From NCBI RefSeq assembly GCF_907164915.1, contig NC_061864.1:11663889-11727888 (forward strand): a stretch of 64,000 nt of DNA, in the 5' to 3' direction. The position numbers were made by a program, and so were the translations under genes. Under the pieces are notes generated by a model. The model did not search any database. It had not been told where the DNA came from and was given only the letters and a program-made list of their open reading frames with translations. This DNA is from Impatiens glandulifera. Lineage: Eukaryota > Streptophyta > Magnoliopsida > Ericales > Balsaminaceae. Numbering within the stretch: the stretch's first letter is position 1; every line of letters begins with the position of its first letter. Positions 37,235 through 47,840 of this stretch are shown here, piece after piece.

Positions 37235-40039
37235 ATGCAGATTCAGCCACCACCAAAAAGTGAGCTTTTTCCATTCACCTTTGTTTGTTTTGCTTACATT
37301 CACTTGATAGCTCTGTTAGAACACACCATTATAATTATTTATTTTACTCATTCTCTTAATTTCCAGAGAAAAGAATGAATCTTTTCGAGGATCCAGGAGA
37401 AGGGTCATGGAGAAAAGGAAACTTCAATGATGAAAAAGGTGACACCATTAGAATTTTGTAGTTTTGGTGATTGTATGAATGCAGAAACTTAATTAAATCC
37501 TAATTAATTACAGATGATTTGAATGGGCACTTAACATATGCTCCATTGTGGCTGGCCTGTGCTGGTTCCCAAGCTTCCATTCCATGTGAAAATGACCAAG
37601 TTTTCTACTTCCCTCAAGGTCATCTACAACAGGTAATTTCTTTCTTTTACAACCTTAGATTCATGAAGAGATCTCATCATGGGTATCATTTTATTTGCAA
37701 AAATAGATTGAAGAAGCTTGTAAAGAGATTGATGATCATATGGTGATGCCGATCTATAATATTCCAAGCAAAATTCCTTGCAGAGTAGTCAATGTTCTGT
37801 TAAAGGTATTACTTACTTTATTAGTTAGTTATAATAGTAGGTAAGTAAGAACAATTTTATTTAAGTTTAATTAGTACAAATATGATTAAAACAGGCTGAA
37901 GTGAATGATGAGGTTGTTGCACACATTAATTTGTTTCCTCTTAAAGCTTATGATGAAATAAAGGTTAGTATAATTTCTTTTGAAAAAATGATTGATCTGA
38001 AGAATATAAATTCTCATCATGTTCTAATTCATTTGTTGCTAGCTGCAGCAGCAACAAGGAGCTGGTGGTTCAAGTTTTGAAGATGAAGACTTGAATAATA
38101 ATAATAAGAAGAAGAATGCTGATTTCAGCTATTCTTTCTGCAAGAAGCTCACCCCATCTGATAGTAGCACTCATGGTGGATTCTCGATTCCAAAGCGACA
38201 TGTTCAATGTTTCCCGCCTTTGGTTTGTATCTAGAAATTATAAAAATAAAACTTGCTAATTCAAATCTTGAAACTTACTTCTCCTCTGGTTCATGCAGGA
38301 CATGAAACAAGATCCCCCATCAATGGAACTGGTGGTGAAGGATTTGCATGGAGTGGAATGGAATTTTAATCATATTTATCGTGGTATATAAACATTAATT
38401 TTTACAAAAAAATAATAAATAATCTATCTTCTTTACCTTTATAAAATGACAATGAATATATATATTGCAGGGACACCAAAGAGGCACTTACTTACTGGCG
38501 GTTGGAGTTCTTTTGCCAGCACTAAGAAGCTTGTTGCTGGTGACACTTGCATATTCATCAGGTAAAATTTCCGATATCCATTTCATTTCTTTGATAAGTA
38601 AATGAACTACAATTCATGTGATTAATTTTTTGTTTTTGTTTCTATGAAGAGGGGCAAATGGGGAATTACATGTTGGAATTCGCCCAACACTAAGAAATCC
38701 GTATACAGATCGTTCAGTAACCATGCAGAACATTAAACATGGCCTTTTATCAAATCTAACCTCTGCCTTTTCTTCCTCGTCAATATTTACTGTCTATTAC
38801 CGTCCCTGGTAAGAAAAAAACATCAACAACTACACAATTATGATTATTCTGTTGTTAATGTTATTGTTGTATGTCTTGTCTTATTAAACAGGTATAGTCC
38901 TGGCGAGTTTATGATACCATGTGACCGTTTTATGAATTCAACCGCTCTTAACTATTCAATCGGAACAAGATTCAAAATGCAAATTGAAAACCGACAATGT
39001 CTTGTTGGAGCAGTAGGAAGAAGCTCAAAGTATATATATTTTGTCCATTTTCTTGTCAAATTTGAATGTTAAATTTGTATTTATTTTGTTTGTTTCTCTT
39101 GTCATACATTAGAGTTACAGGTACTATAGTTGGCGCCAAAGTAATTGATCCTGTCCGTTGGCCTGATTCAGAATGGAATTGCCTAAAAGTAAACTAATCT
39201 CATTCAAAAAAGAATGAACTCTTCTAAAGTCTAAATGTGTGTAAGACTATTATACTAATATTTTCTGTAAATTAAACAATTTAGGTGCAATGGGATGACT
39301 CTTTACCTTTCGAGACACCTCCTCTTCCTCTACCCCAAAGGGTTTCTCCATGGTGGATTGAACCTGAGAATGATCAGAAGGTTAATCCATCTATCTGTTT
39401 CCCCCCCAAAACTAGAGGCTGCAAACTATTTGGAGTTGACATTAGTGTTAACAATTATCAAGACCAGTTTTTTCCAGCTCCAGTTCCACCACCAGCAGCA
39501 GCAGCAGCTTTCGAGATGTGTATTAATAATAATCAGAGCAATCCCCGGGTCAAGAGTAGAAGAACTTGCACAAAGGTTGTGATAAATTAAAAGATTTGGA
39601 GACTTAGATGAAGAATATTAAATTGTGTCTTTGTTTTTAGGTAAGGAAACATGGAACAACTATTGGGAGATCGGTTGATTTGTCGCGCTTTGAGAACTAC
39701 ATTCAACTCACTTGGGAGCTTGATCGTATGTTTAATTTGAAAGGAATATTGATACTTAACTTGGGATGGCGAGTGATGTACGATTATATGGATGGTGAAA
39801 GGATTGTAAGGAGGATTATTGGAAATTGTCCATGGCAGTTAAGTATAGAATTTTTATTAAGGAACAAGAGTTCATGATCAAGTTCAAATCTGTTGTCTTA
39901 ATTAATTTTACTTTCAAATGAACTAACATCTCAACTTGTGTTTGTTCTTGGCAGAGAATTTACATCCAAAGTGCAGACAATTTTGATTATTCCTTTCAAG
40001 AGGGGAGAAGCATCTCCGTCTTGGGCAATTGGATGCTGA
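37235..40039 (+). CDS. ARF: Divergent auxin response factor (B3-ARF-PB1)
   Basis: Fourteen exons: 37235-37259, 37367-37438, 37514-37632, 37707-37805, 37895-37963, 38043-38222, 38299-38383, 38471-38561, 38650-38808, 38892-39029, 39113-39188, 39285-39575, 39641-39837 and 39955-40039. They join in frame to 561 residues. ARFs bind auxin-response elements and are held back by Aux/IAA proteins. The order is a dimerisation flank ([24 protein letters not shown]), the B3 DNA-binding domain ([19 protein letters not shown] to [20 protein letters not shown]), the ARF ancillary domain ending [11 protein letters not shown], a short middle region of about 75 residues, and a C-terminal PB1 domain from [16 protein letters not shown]. 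The short middle region suggests a repressor-type ARF1/ARF9-like protein. The acidic face of PB1 is poorly kept: the usual GDDPW reads GNCPW. Exon 6 could start 6 bases later. Confidence 0.9.
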
Positions 40040-40638
40040 TTATATTTTATAATTCAACAATAAATTCAACAAATTATTTGGTTGTTTCTCCTTCCAAATA
40101 AAAACAAACTTAAGTATTTTGTTTCCTTTTCTTTGATGGATTCAGAATTCTCAGTTAACTGCATAAACATTATTATTATTATCATGGACAAGAATTTGGG
40201 TTTAAGTTTTTGTGTTTGTTTCAGATTTTAGTTTTATACTTTTATAATGTTTTTTTAGCTAACTTGATAGAATGATGTTTATATTTGAGAAATTTGACAA
40301 AACAGGGTTATTTCTAAAAATAACAGGTGCAAACTAATTTTTGCAAAACTAACCTTTTGTCTCTGACAAAAGACCAATATACCCCTTTAATAAATTTTCT
40401 CTTCTCTCTCCGTTTCATTTCTTTTCTTTCTCTCTTCTTCCCCACAACCAACAAGTCGATCGACGAAGCAACTTCTCGATCAACGCAGACAGCAACTCCC
40501 ATCATTTCAGGTGAGTTTTTCCGTTGTTTATCTCTAATATGCATGCTGAGTTGAAATGATTTTAAGGTTTAGGTTGTAGGGGGAAATTGTTTTGTGAATG
40601 GTTTGAAACTATCCGCGCAAATGCATTTTCGGAGGCGA

Positions 40639-40741
40639 AATTGATAAGAGTTTTGAACTTTGTAAATCTGAAGACCTTGATTTTAGTTAGCTGTGAGGGG
40701 TTCACAACTAATGGTCTTGCTGTCATTGTTTCTAATTGCAG
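40639..40741 (+). pseudogene. Captured piece of a TIR1/AFB-family auxin receptor gene (end of exon 1)
   Basis: The plus strand reads [19 protein letters not shown], then [15 protein letters not shown] and a split AG, followed at once by a GT donor. This is the last 34 or so residues of exon 1 of a TIR1/AFB gene, with the exon ending at the same codon and phase as in the intact TIR1 at 15360. The wording ([16 protein letters not shown]) is nearer to AFB2/3 than to this window's TIR1, so the donor was probably another family member. No second exon follows. It lies inside the TIR element. Confidence 0.8.
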
Positions 40742-40809
40742 GTATATGGTTCTATAAACTTGATTTGTTTCTTTTTTTTGTTATTTTATATAAATTGTGA
40801 TGTAATTGT

Positions 40810-40985
40810 TGTTTCAGATTTCTGAGAGAGTTAAAGAACAGAGATGTGAAATGTGAATGGATTTAGCTTGGAAACAGAGATGTGAAATGTAATTGTTGTT
40901 TCAGATTTTTGAGAGAGTTAGAGAAAAAATGTATCTTTTTGTATAAATATATGAATGAATTTAGCTTGGAAATAGAGATGGTCTC
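40810..40985. repeat. Imperfect tandem duplication inside the TIR element
   Basis: The block TTGTTTCAGATTTCTGAGAG... followed by ATTTAGCTTGGAAACAGAG occurs twice, at about 40813-40882 and 40898-40980. Confidence 0.7.
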
Positions 40986-41624
40986 ATGGTTCCCTTTTAT
41001 TATAATTATTGTTTCAGTTCGGAAAATATGGTTGTTTTAAATTTGATTGGTTCAATTGATTAAGTTATTTTTACATTAACCATTACATAAGTTAATTTGA
41101 AAACAACACCATTTCAAACCAAATTGTCCTAAGAAAAAGGCATTTGATGGTTTAGGGTTAGTTGCATAATTATATCTCAATCAATAATTGCTCAAAGCAC
41201 CTCAATCCATTTGGTTGTACAATTGTGCTAGAAATAAAACTCTAATGACGAAAAAAATAATCATAATCATGTAAGTTATAACAACCCAAAATGAGTAAAA
41301 TTGTGTTTCTTTAGTAACTAGTTGTAACAAAAACTTTAACCAAAACACATACAAAAAGTCTAAACACAACACAAACAGAAAAAAGATCTAACTTCTCAGA
41401 AAAATGGATTTTCATCTCAAAGTCCTAAGCAAAGGAGAACAACCGATTTTCTAGCACTTCATTTTGCTTCCTTTAGCACCACGAGACTTTGATGGGGTCA
41501 CAATCAGGTATACAAATAAACCCACAAAAACATATCAACGAAATAAAAGACCCATACTTAACCAACAATCTCTGCAAGATTAACCAAGTGAAACAATGTT
41601 AAGAAAGTTAAATGTCCTCACAGG

Positions 41625-41725
41625 CGAAAATGCATTTTTCGCAGACGAAAAATGCATCTGTCGCAGGCGAAAATGCATTTGTCGCAGACGAATAATGCAT
41701 TTTCATCTGCGACAGATGCATATTC
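41625..41725. repeat. Short tandem repeats GCGAAAATGCATTT / GACGAA
   Basis: About four copies of a 20-22 base unit of the form CGCAGGCGAAAATGCATTTG, the last inverted, so the array can fold back. The same AAATGCATTTTC word sits just upstream of the captured AFB piece at 40619-40630. Confidence 0.75.
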
Positions 41726-41769
41726 CACCGTAAAACCATTCAGCCACTCCCTAAAACCATTCAGGCACC

Positions 41770-41840
41770 TCCTAAAACCCTAAACCTAAACTCTAAACGC
41801 TAAAACCCTAAACCTAAACTCTAAACGCTAAAACCCTAAA
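41770..41840. repeat. Telomere-like CCCTAAA-type repeats
   Basis: A 28-base unit CTAAAACCCTAAACCTAAAC plus TCTAAACG is repeated about 2.5 times. It is a short degenerate interstitial telomere-like tract inside the transposon. Confidence 0.75.
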
Positions 41841-42485
41841 TCAATCTTCCATTTCAGCATGCATGCAAAGAAATCGACGAAAAAATAAAAAAAAAAACTT
41901 ACATGAAATGATAAAGACGTTCCGGCGTTGCCTCGGGAAGTTAATCGATCGGCTTCCGAGAGAAAGAGAAAATGAAAAGAGCAGAGGGAAGGAAAACAGG
42001 AAATAACCTCATATTTTTTATTTGAGGGTATAAATGTCTTTTGTCCCTGACAAAAGATTACTTTTGTAAAACTTACTTCCCATTCCATATGTTATTTTTT
42101 TTTTAAATAACCCTATTTCAAATTTCCCTTAAATTTCCACTCAAATGTCTTGAGATTTATAAAATTTATAACTTTTCTTAGATAAAGAATAAGAAGTTAA
42201 AATGATAGACGAGAATAACAATAAAAAAAATTAAAATTACTTAAAATGATTGAAAATGATTAATTTTCAATATTTATGATTGAAAATTATTTTCTTATCC
42301 CAAAAATAATTAAAATTTTAGGGATAGTTCTAAATAATTCTTGAAACGACATCGTAAGTCACATCTTATCTTCTCGGTCTGTCTGTCTGTGTTTGTCCGT
42401 CCATTTTATGTCATCAAAATCTTGACAAAAGTGTTTGGAATTCTCAAAGGGAGAAGAACCCTAATATTTCTTTGGATCTAATTCT

Positions 42486-43141
42486 ATGGGGTTTTCTTCA
42501 TCATTATTCATCTTACCTAATATAGCTGCTGCCCCTGTCCGTAATTCTCTTCTTTCATTTGCACCGCCGTCATTCGTCTTCTTTCCTGTTTCCATTCGCC
42601 CTTCTTCACTAGGGCACCTTGCCGCCGCCGCCGATCAAATCCAGAGACAGAGACAATATTCTCCTTCCGACCAAGAAAATGTTCCTCAAGACGGACATGA
42701 ATATGAATATGAACACTCTCAAGTTGAATCTCTCAAGGTCCCGGATTACTGGTCTCAACCATCCAAAGCTATGGAGGTGTTAGTTAATTACTTTTTCTTT
42801 TCTTTTCTGTTCTTTTCTTTTTTCCTATTTCTTAGTGTAGAGATCAATTTTCTTGACAGGAGTCAGAATGGCTGAGGGTAAACCTGCAGAAATGGTTAGA
42901 CGAAGAATACTGCCCGGAGGAAACCAACGTCCTGATCAGCAAAGTCGCCGCCGGCTCGTTTTACAACTCATTACTCAACAAACAATCCGACCTGGGAGAG
43001 ATTCTATTAAAATTAGCCACTGATTTGGAATCGTCTGTCTCCTATCAAGAAAGCTTTCACGGTGCCTTTTCATCGGCAAACGCAGCCGTCAATCTAATCA
43101 TCCATCGTATGAACATTCAACAGACTACAGAGTCTCAATAA
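42486..43141 (+). CDS. Predicted plastid-targeted conserved protein, 190 aa, function unknown
   Basis: Two exons, 42486-42776 and 42860-43141, join at a codon boundary to give 190 residues. The first 50 or so residues are rich in Ser, Ala and Pro and poor in acids (MGFSSSLFILPNIAAAPVRN), like a chloroplast transit peptide. After an acidic, polar linker comes a compact conserved region, PDYWSQPSKAMEESEWL, KWLDEEYCPEETNV, KVAAGSFYNSLLNKQSDLGE and YQESFHGAFSSANAAVNLI. It looks helical and resembles uncharacterised plant chloroplast proteins; I do not assign a function. The gene is convergent with the dehydrogenase gene, with 92 bases between stops. Confidence 0.82.
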
Positions 43142-43233
43142 ATAAATAGACACATATTGTTTCAAACATGATTAACTAGATTGAAAAAAAGCAAACATGG
43201 GGAATTCAAATTTCAAATTATTACTGTCTACCA

Positions 43234-45125
43234 TTAATTCAATTGATCAGGTGTTGGAAGATTCAGACTCTTAGTAGAAGTAAACCCACCATCCACCACT
43301 AGATTATGCCCACTGATATACTTGGCTTCATCCGACGCTAGAAACAGGGCGGCGTTCGCGATATCCGACGCTTCACAGTACGCACCTTCTAACTGGCCTA
43401 TTTTGTGAATCATATCAGTAATCTTTTCAGAATCCAGACCTGGGTAATAACCAGTGATCTCCTCCATCACGAATCTTGTCGGGATCGCAAACGGCGATAT
43501 GCAGTTAATCCTGATCCCATTACGACAAAGCTCGGCCGTCAACGATTTCACAATTCCCACAATTGAGAACTTTGAAATCGAGTAAGTATGCTGCGCTAGA
43601 CCGCCCATGATACCCGTAATACTTGAAGTGCAGAGGATTGATCCTGATCGTTGAGGGATCATTACCCTCGAAGCGTGTTTGATCCCGGCAACTACGCCTC
43701 GGACGTTGATGGCCATTACACGGTCGTAATTTGCGAGGTCGAGATCGACTATCGACGGAGAAGTACGGCAGGCGATGCCGGCGTTGTTGAACATTATATC
43801 GAGCCGGCCGAAGTGGGAAACGGCATGATCGACGGCTGCAGATACGGCGGATTCGTCTTTGACGTCACAGCCGATGAAAGAGGCGTTCTTGCCAAGTTGG
43901 GTGGCTAAAGATTTACCTTGGTCGTGATCTATGTCGGCGATTACTAGCTTTGCGCCGTTTTCCACGAACTTTATGGCGGTTTCCCTGCCGATGCCGCTGG
44001 CGGCGCCGGTGATCAGTGCAACCTTGCCTTCTAATTTCCTGCTTTCAATTGTAAATTCAATATCGAAATCATCTTAATTTTTAAATAAATAAAAAATGAT
44101 TATTTAACATGTTAAAATTTGTATTAATAAATTTTGTCAATAACAAGTTTTTGAATAATAGAGGAATCTCAGAAGACTTCGACCCTGCCCATAGGTGAGA
44201 CTCCCATCTAAAAACTCTATATGAGAATCTTAGTTCCTATATTTCAAGCAAAATAACACTCCACTATTAATTCTAATGGATATGGAACTTCAAATTGGAT
44301 GTTCGACTCGGGTCTATACGACATGTCCGATCAATGCTAATTATGATTACAATATTTTTATAAATTTTACAATTTGAGACTCCATATTATTAAAGTTATA
44401 TAAGACAATGTTTTGAATGAAGTTAGTTGATGAGTTTTGACTACCAAATTTTAGAGAATAAATAATTGAAATCTTCAACCCGCCTTTTAAATTAGTAACA
44501 TAAATATTTTATTTATAAATGTTACTTAATTTTTTTTTTTATAATTTTAACAAATGGTAAATTTTGAAAAAAAATTGTCTGAAATCTTGTTTCGTCTCAA
44601 ATCATATTCTAAATTTGAAAATTGAAATTGTAAATATTATATTAGAATATAATAGGTAATGTTTTTTTATACATTAAAATATTTAACTAAAAGGTAACAA
44701 AAGAGGATGTGATGAGAGTAACTTTAAAAGCTTAGAGGAGGAAAAGTGGAGAGGAATTTATATATAATGAATTGAAATAATAATAATAATAAAAAAAGAA
44801 GAAGAAACCCTAAAGGGGAAACATGACAAAGTTATAATAGAGAAACGAGAAAGTGTAAGTTGAAAGGGGAACATAGGGCGGCACCAAATGCCAATTTGAC
44901 AGCCTTTAATTACTTAAAAAAATCACCATTACCTAATCCTAATCTAATCTAATCAGATGCTTTTTCATTAATAATTAAACATAAATCATTCATAGATCAT
45001 GAACATGAACAAGAACAAGAGAACCTGAAAACATGTGCAGCAGCAGCAGCACTGTAAGTGCACAAATTCCTCTTCATCTTCTGCCTTTCACCAATTAGAA
45101 CTCTACAAATTGACGACGACAACAT
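43234..45125 (-). CDS. Short-chain dehydrogenase/reductase, secoisolariciresinol/zerumbone-type (SDR110C)
   Basis: Two minus-strand exons, 45125-45025 and 44038-43234, with a 986-base intron joined in phase 2, give 301 residues. It is a classical NAD(P)-dependent SDR. The Rossmann motif TGAASGIG is at residues 44-51 and NNAG at 118-121. The catalytic Ser is about 173, and YSISK gives Tyr186 and Lys190. The C-terminal signature ASDEAKYISGHNLVVDGGFT is present. The subgroup wording CRTSPSIVDLDLANYD and LAQHTYSISKF matches plant alcohol dehydrogenases of the ABA2/secoisolariciresinol/zerumbone-synthase group; the real substrate cannot be told. The first 33 residues (MLSSSICRVLIGERQKMKRN and following) are basic and Ser/Ala-rich, like a mitochondrial or plastid presequence. 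Confidence 0.9.
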
Positions 45126-45405
45126 TCCTCTGTCAAAACTAAAACAAACAAACAAACAACAATTCATTCATTCATTAAGGAGATGAACCAAATGCGCGAC
45201 CGAACGCAGATCGCCGATGATCAAGTAGAAGAAATTGCTGTTTCAAATGATTAATGATATTGAAACTCACCAATTCTATAAGTAAATTACAAACCTCGAA
45301 ATGTTTTGTTGCTCTGAATAAAACGACCGATCAAATGCGCGTAGATAATAGCTCTGACCTGAGAGACGATTGAGAGAGAAGTAAAACCAGTCCACAATTA
45401 GTATG

Positions 45406-45415
45406 TATATATATA
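45406..45415 (-). promoter_or_regulatory. Probable TATA box of the dehydrogenase gene
   Basis: TATATATATA on the minus strand about 285 bases upstream of the ATG at 45125. The long leader could contain its own intron, which I could not confirm. Confidence 0.4.
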
Positions 45416-46365
45416 GCACTTTCCGCATACATGTTCACACTAATAAATTTATATATAATATATTTTCTAATTTTTAAAAAGTGTATATGAGTCAAATCAA
45501 TGCATGCTTAAAGAGACTAATTATATCTTATAAAACATCCTAATCTTTTATATTATTAATAGTTTAAGAAAGGATCTTCTAGATTTTATAATTTATATTA
45601 ATTTATGTATACTTTAAATACAAAAAGTACATTTTTTAATATTATCTTTATTGTTATTACTATTAAGTTAAAGTGTTATTAATGAGAAAAATAATTTAAA
45701 ACAATATATATATATATATATGTGTGGTTTATGAGTTGATAAGATTATAAATTAATTTATTTTGAATATGATGACCACTCAGATAATTTGGACCACCCAC
45801 CAAATTATATTATAATGTAAGAACAACTTACTATTCAACTAATGATATTATGAAAATTATTATTGTTTTCCTATAATCATGGTTACAATTTACAATAATT
45901 TTTTTTTGTGAGTAATTGTGAGCCACTTATTGAATTTAATTTAAAAAATTAAACTAAATATAAATTATTAACACTCCATTACTACATCAATTAAATAATT
46001 CTCATGTTGTGAATTTTAATAATAGTTCTCAATGAGTGTATTTGGTTAGGAGAATACGATGAAATTAAAAAACGTTGATTGTCTAAGCGAAAATAGAAAC
46101 CCTAACACAAAACAGAATTAACCTCACGAGACTATGTTCTTTGATAGTTTAAAAAACCAAGAAGGGCAACGACATCTTATTACTAAATGCTTAAAAATTA
46201 TTTGCTTTATCGTATCATTTAGTGTAGTAACGGAAGAATTTGAGGACAAAACCGTAAAAGAAAGAAGATATAAAATAGTGTGTACGATTATAAAAATAAA
46301 ATTACAATTAAGACCTAGTTTAGAAAGAATTCAAACATTAACCACTATGCTATTCACAATTCCAT
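45416..46365. other. Intergenic, no gene seen
   Basis: AT-rich DNA upstream of the dehydrogenase gene. The open frame at 46134-46376 has no family features. Confidence 0.4.
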
Positions 46366-46497
46366 CCCAAATTTAAATTTCAAATCTAATTCTTATATTT
46401 AAATCACCTAACAAACATTCAAATTTTGAATAAGTAATTGGCAATTTAAATTTCAAATATAATTCTTATATTTAAATCATCTAACAAACATTTGAAT
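46366..46497. repeat. Tandem duplication of about 66 bases
   Basis: ATTTAAATTTCAAATCTAAT at about 46370 recurs as ATTTAAATTTCAAATATAAT at about 46444. Both are followed by TCTTATATTTAAATCA and CTAACAAACATT. Confidence 0.75.
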
Positions 46498-46510
46498 TGA
46501 TCCCAATTCC

Positions 46511-46615
46511 AATGTCAATTCCATCGAACATGTACCTGGATTTAATGTCAATTCCATCGAACACATACCTGGATTCAATGTCAATTCCATCGTCACCTAA
46601 CATATACCTGGATTC
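46511..46615. repeat. Three tandem 33-base repeats
   Basis: Unit AATGTCAATTCCATCGAACA plus TGTACCTGGATTT, starting at 46511, 46544 and 46577. The third has a six-base insertion. It lies in the 3' flank of F-box copy 1. Confidence 0.9.
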
Positions 46616-46856
46616 AATATTTTTTCCAGATTTGCAGGACAAATGAGTATAACAACAATCTCTGCATATGAAGACATAATAGTGATCGAACACTCGAAAT
46701 TAGAATCAAGAAAACCTAAAACCTCCATTCATTAAGAATGAGAAATCCTCCAATATCTCGTACGTACGTATCAATTTCAACCATTATAGAACACTGAAAA
46801 GAAATTGACAATACTAAGAAGAGGAAAAAACATAAAATTTGATGGAAACTAACTAA

Positions 46857-47840
46857 TCAAGGCACGAACAATCTGGGTTGAATCCATATTGCTCGTCGTA
46901 GACCCATGCAATTACACATCCTTCTTACCTGGTCAACATTGGACTCATTAGACAACACAACTTCATTTCCACGAGGATCACGCCTAAACCGGGTTCCCCA
47001 CACAAACACAGGTGCCAATGTTTGATCATCCATCGAAAGAGACCTCCTCACATCATTGTTCGATTCCAAATAATTCTCCATCGCCACAAACGTTTTCCGA
47101 TCATTATACACGTTCCAAACCTCCTCATTATTAATGGGGTCGTTAATCGGTTCTTCTCCTAGTTCTAGTCTAGGAATGATCTCCAATCTGTCAATTTCAA
47201 AGTCATACATCACAGCCTTAGTCTTATCCTTGTAATTATACAAAATCAAGTTCCCATCTTGTTGGAATGTGCCGCCCGTTAAAGCTTCCAACGTATCACT
47301 GTTGCAATAAGCATGTACATTATCCCATGTTTGTGCACCAGATCGAAGAATGTAGATGTCGACGTAGAGATAGCTCGCACGGGCGATGACGCAAATGGTG
47401 CGGTGATCCAATACTGCGATGGAATCGAAACGCATAATGCATTGGCGTCCTATATCCGGGAGATTGATTTGTTGGCGTGAGAAGGGGCAGAGGAAGAATA
47501 TTTTTCCACCTACGGGATTGAAGAGAAGTAACCAGCCTTGGAATGAACCGAGAATATTGGTTCCTATCAATTGGGGGATATTGATCTTGTATTTGTTTTT
47601 GGTGGTAAAGTTGTGAACAATGCATTTTTCCGTGTCGTCTGATTCTTGATACAGAAGCCAGGGTATCTGGTCGAACGATGACTCTTTTAGTTTAGCCCTG
47701 GCATTGGTGGAGGCCAGTTGCCAACTGCGGCAGGTTGCTCGAAAGGCAAGAAGCTCGACCGGGTCTTTTATTTTATTCGAAATAATGGATAAGAGATCGG
47801 GAAGGAGATCCGACCATGATCTCCTGTAAGTTTCAGACAT
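46857..47840 (-). CDS. F-box protein with DUF295/KIB-type domain, copy 1 (intronless)
   Basis: A single-exon gene of 327 residues from the ATG at 47840. The F-box is at residues 8-45 (SWSDLLPDLLSIISNKI, DPVELLAFRATCRSW); these proteins usually act as SCF substrate receptors. A DUF295-like region follows: IPWLLYQES, GSFQGWLLLFNPVGGKIFF, CPFSRQQINLPD, RTICVIA and GAQTWDNV. The end is AIWIQPRLFVP. The frame stays open 35 codons further to an ATG at 47945, adding MKRCSVLELFLLFFIIIF, a signal-peptide-like stretch. I prefer the shorter start because copies 2 and 3 begin at the same MSETxxRSW and the upstream ATG coincides with a TATA-like site. It lacks the intron of copies 2 and 3, and their acidic segment. 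Confidence 0.85.
   Translation of the reverse strand: MSETYRRSWSDLLPDLLSIISNKIKDPVELLAFRATCRSWQLASTNARAKLKESSFDQIPWLLYQESDDTEKCIVHNFTTKNKYKINIPQLIGTNILGSFQGWLLLFNPVGGKIFFLCPFSRQQINLPDIGRQCIMRFDSIAVLDHRTICVIARASYLYVDIYILRSGAQTWDNVHAYCNSDTLEALTGGTFQQDGNLILYNYKDKTKAVMYDFEIDRLEIIPRLELGEEPINDPINNEEVWNVYNDRKTFVAMENYLESNNDVRRSLSMDDQTLAPVFVWGTRFRRDPRGNEVVLSNESNVDQVRRMCNCMGLRRAIWIQPRLFVP

Larger units (their letters stand above)
40289..42126. mobile_element. Non-autonomous TIR transposon carrying a gene fragment (Pack-MULE-like)
   Basis: The left end GAAATTTGACAAAACAGGG and the reversed right end GAAATTTGAAATAGGG start inverted repeats. These continue through AAAATAACA, CTTTTGTC and GACAAAAGAC, a pyrimidine-rich block, and CATTTCA(G/T)GT(G/A)AGTTTTT, so the inverted repeats are roughly 230-260 bases long. 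The inside has no transposase; it holds an AFB exon piece, short tandem repeats and telomere-like repeats. A 9-base target-site duplication was not found, so the superfamily (MULE is most likely from the long TIRs) is an inference. Confidence 0.7.

Noticed and set aside
43651..43908. Plus-strand 85-codon frame opposite the dehydrogenase
   Set aside because: Shadow of the SDR exon, which has a complete set of catalytic motifs on the minus strand.
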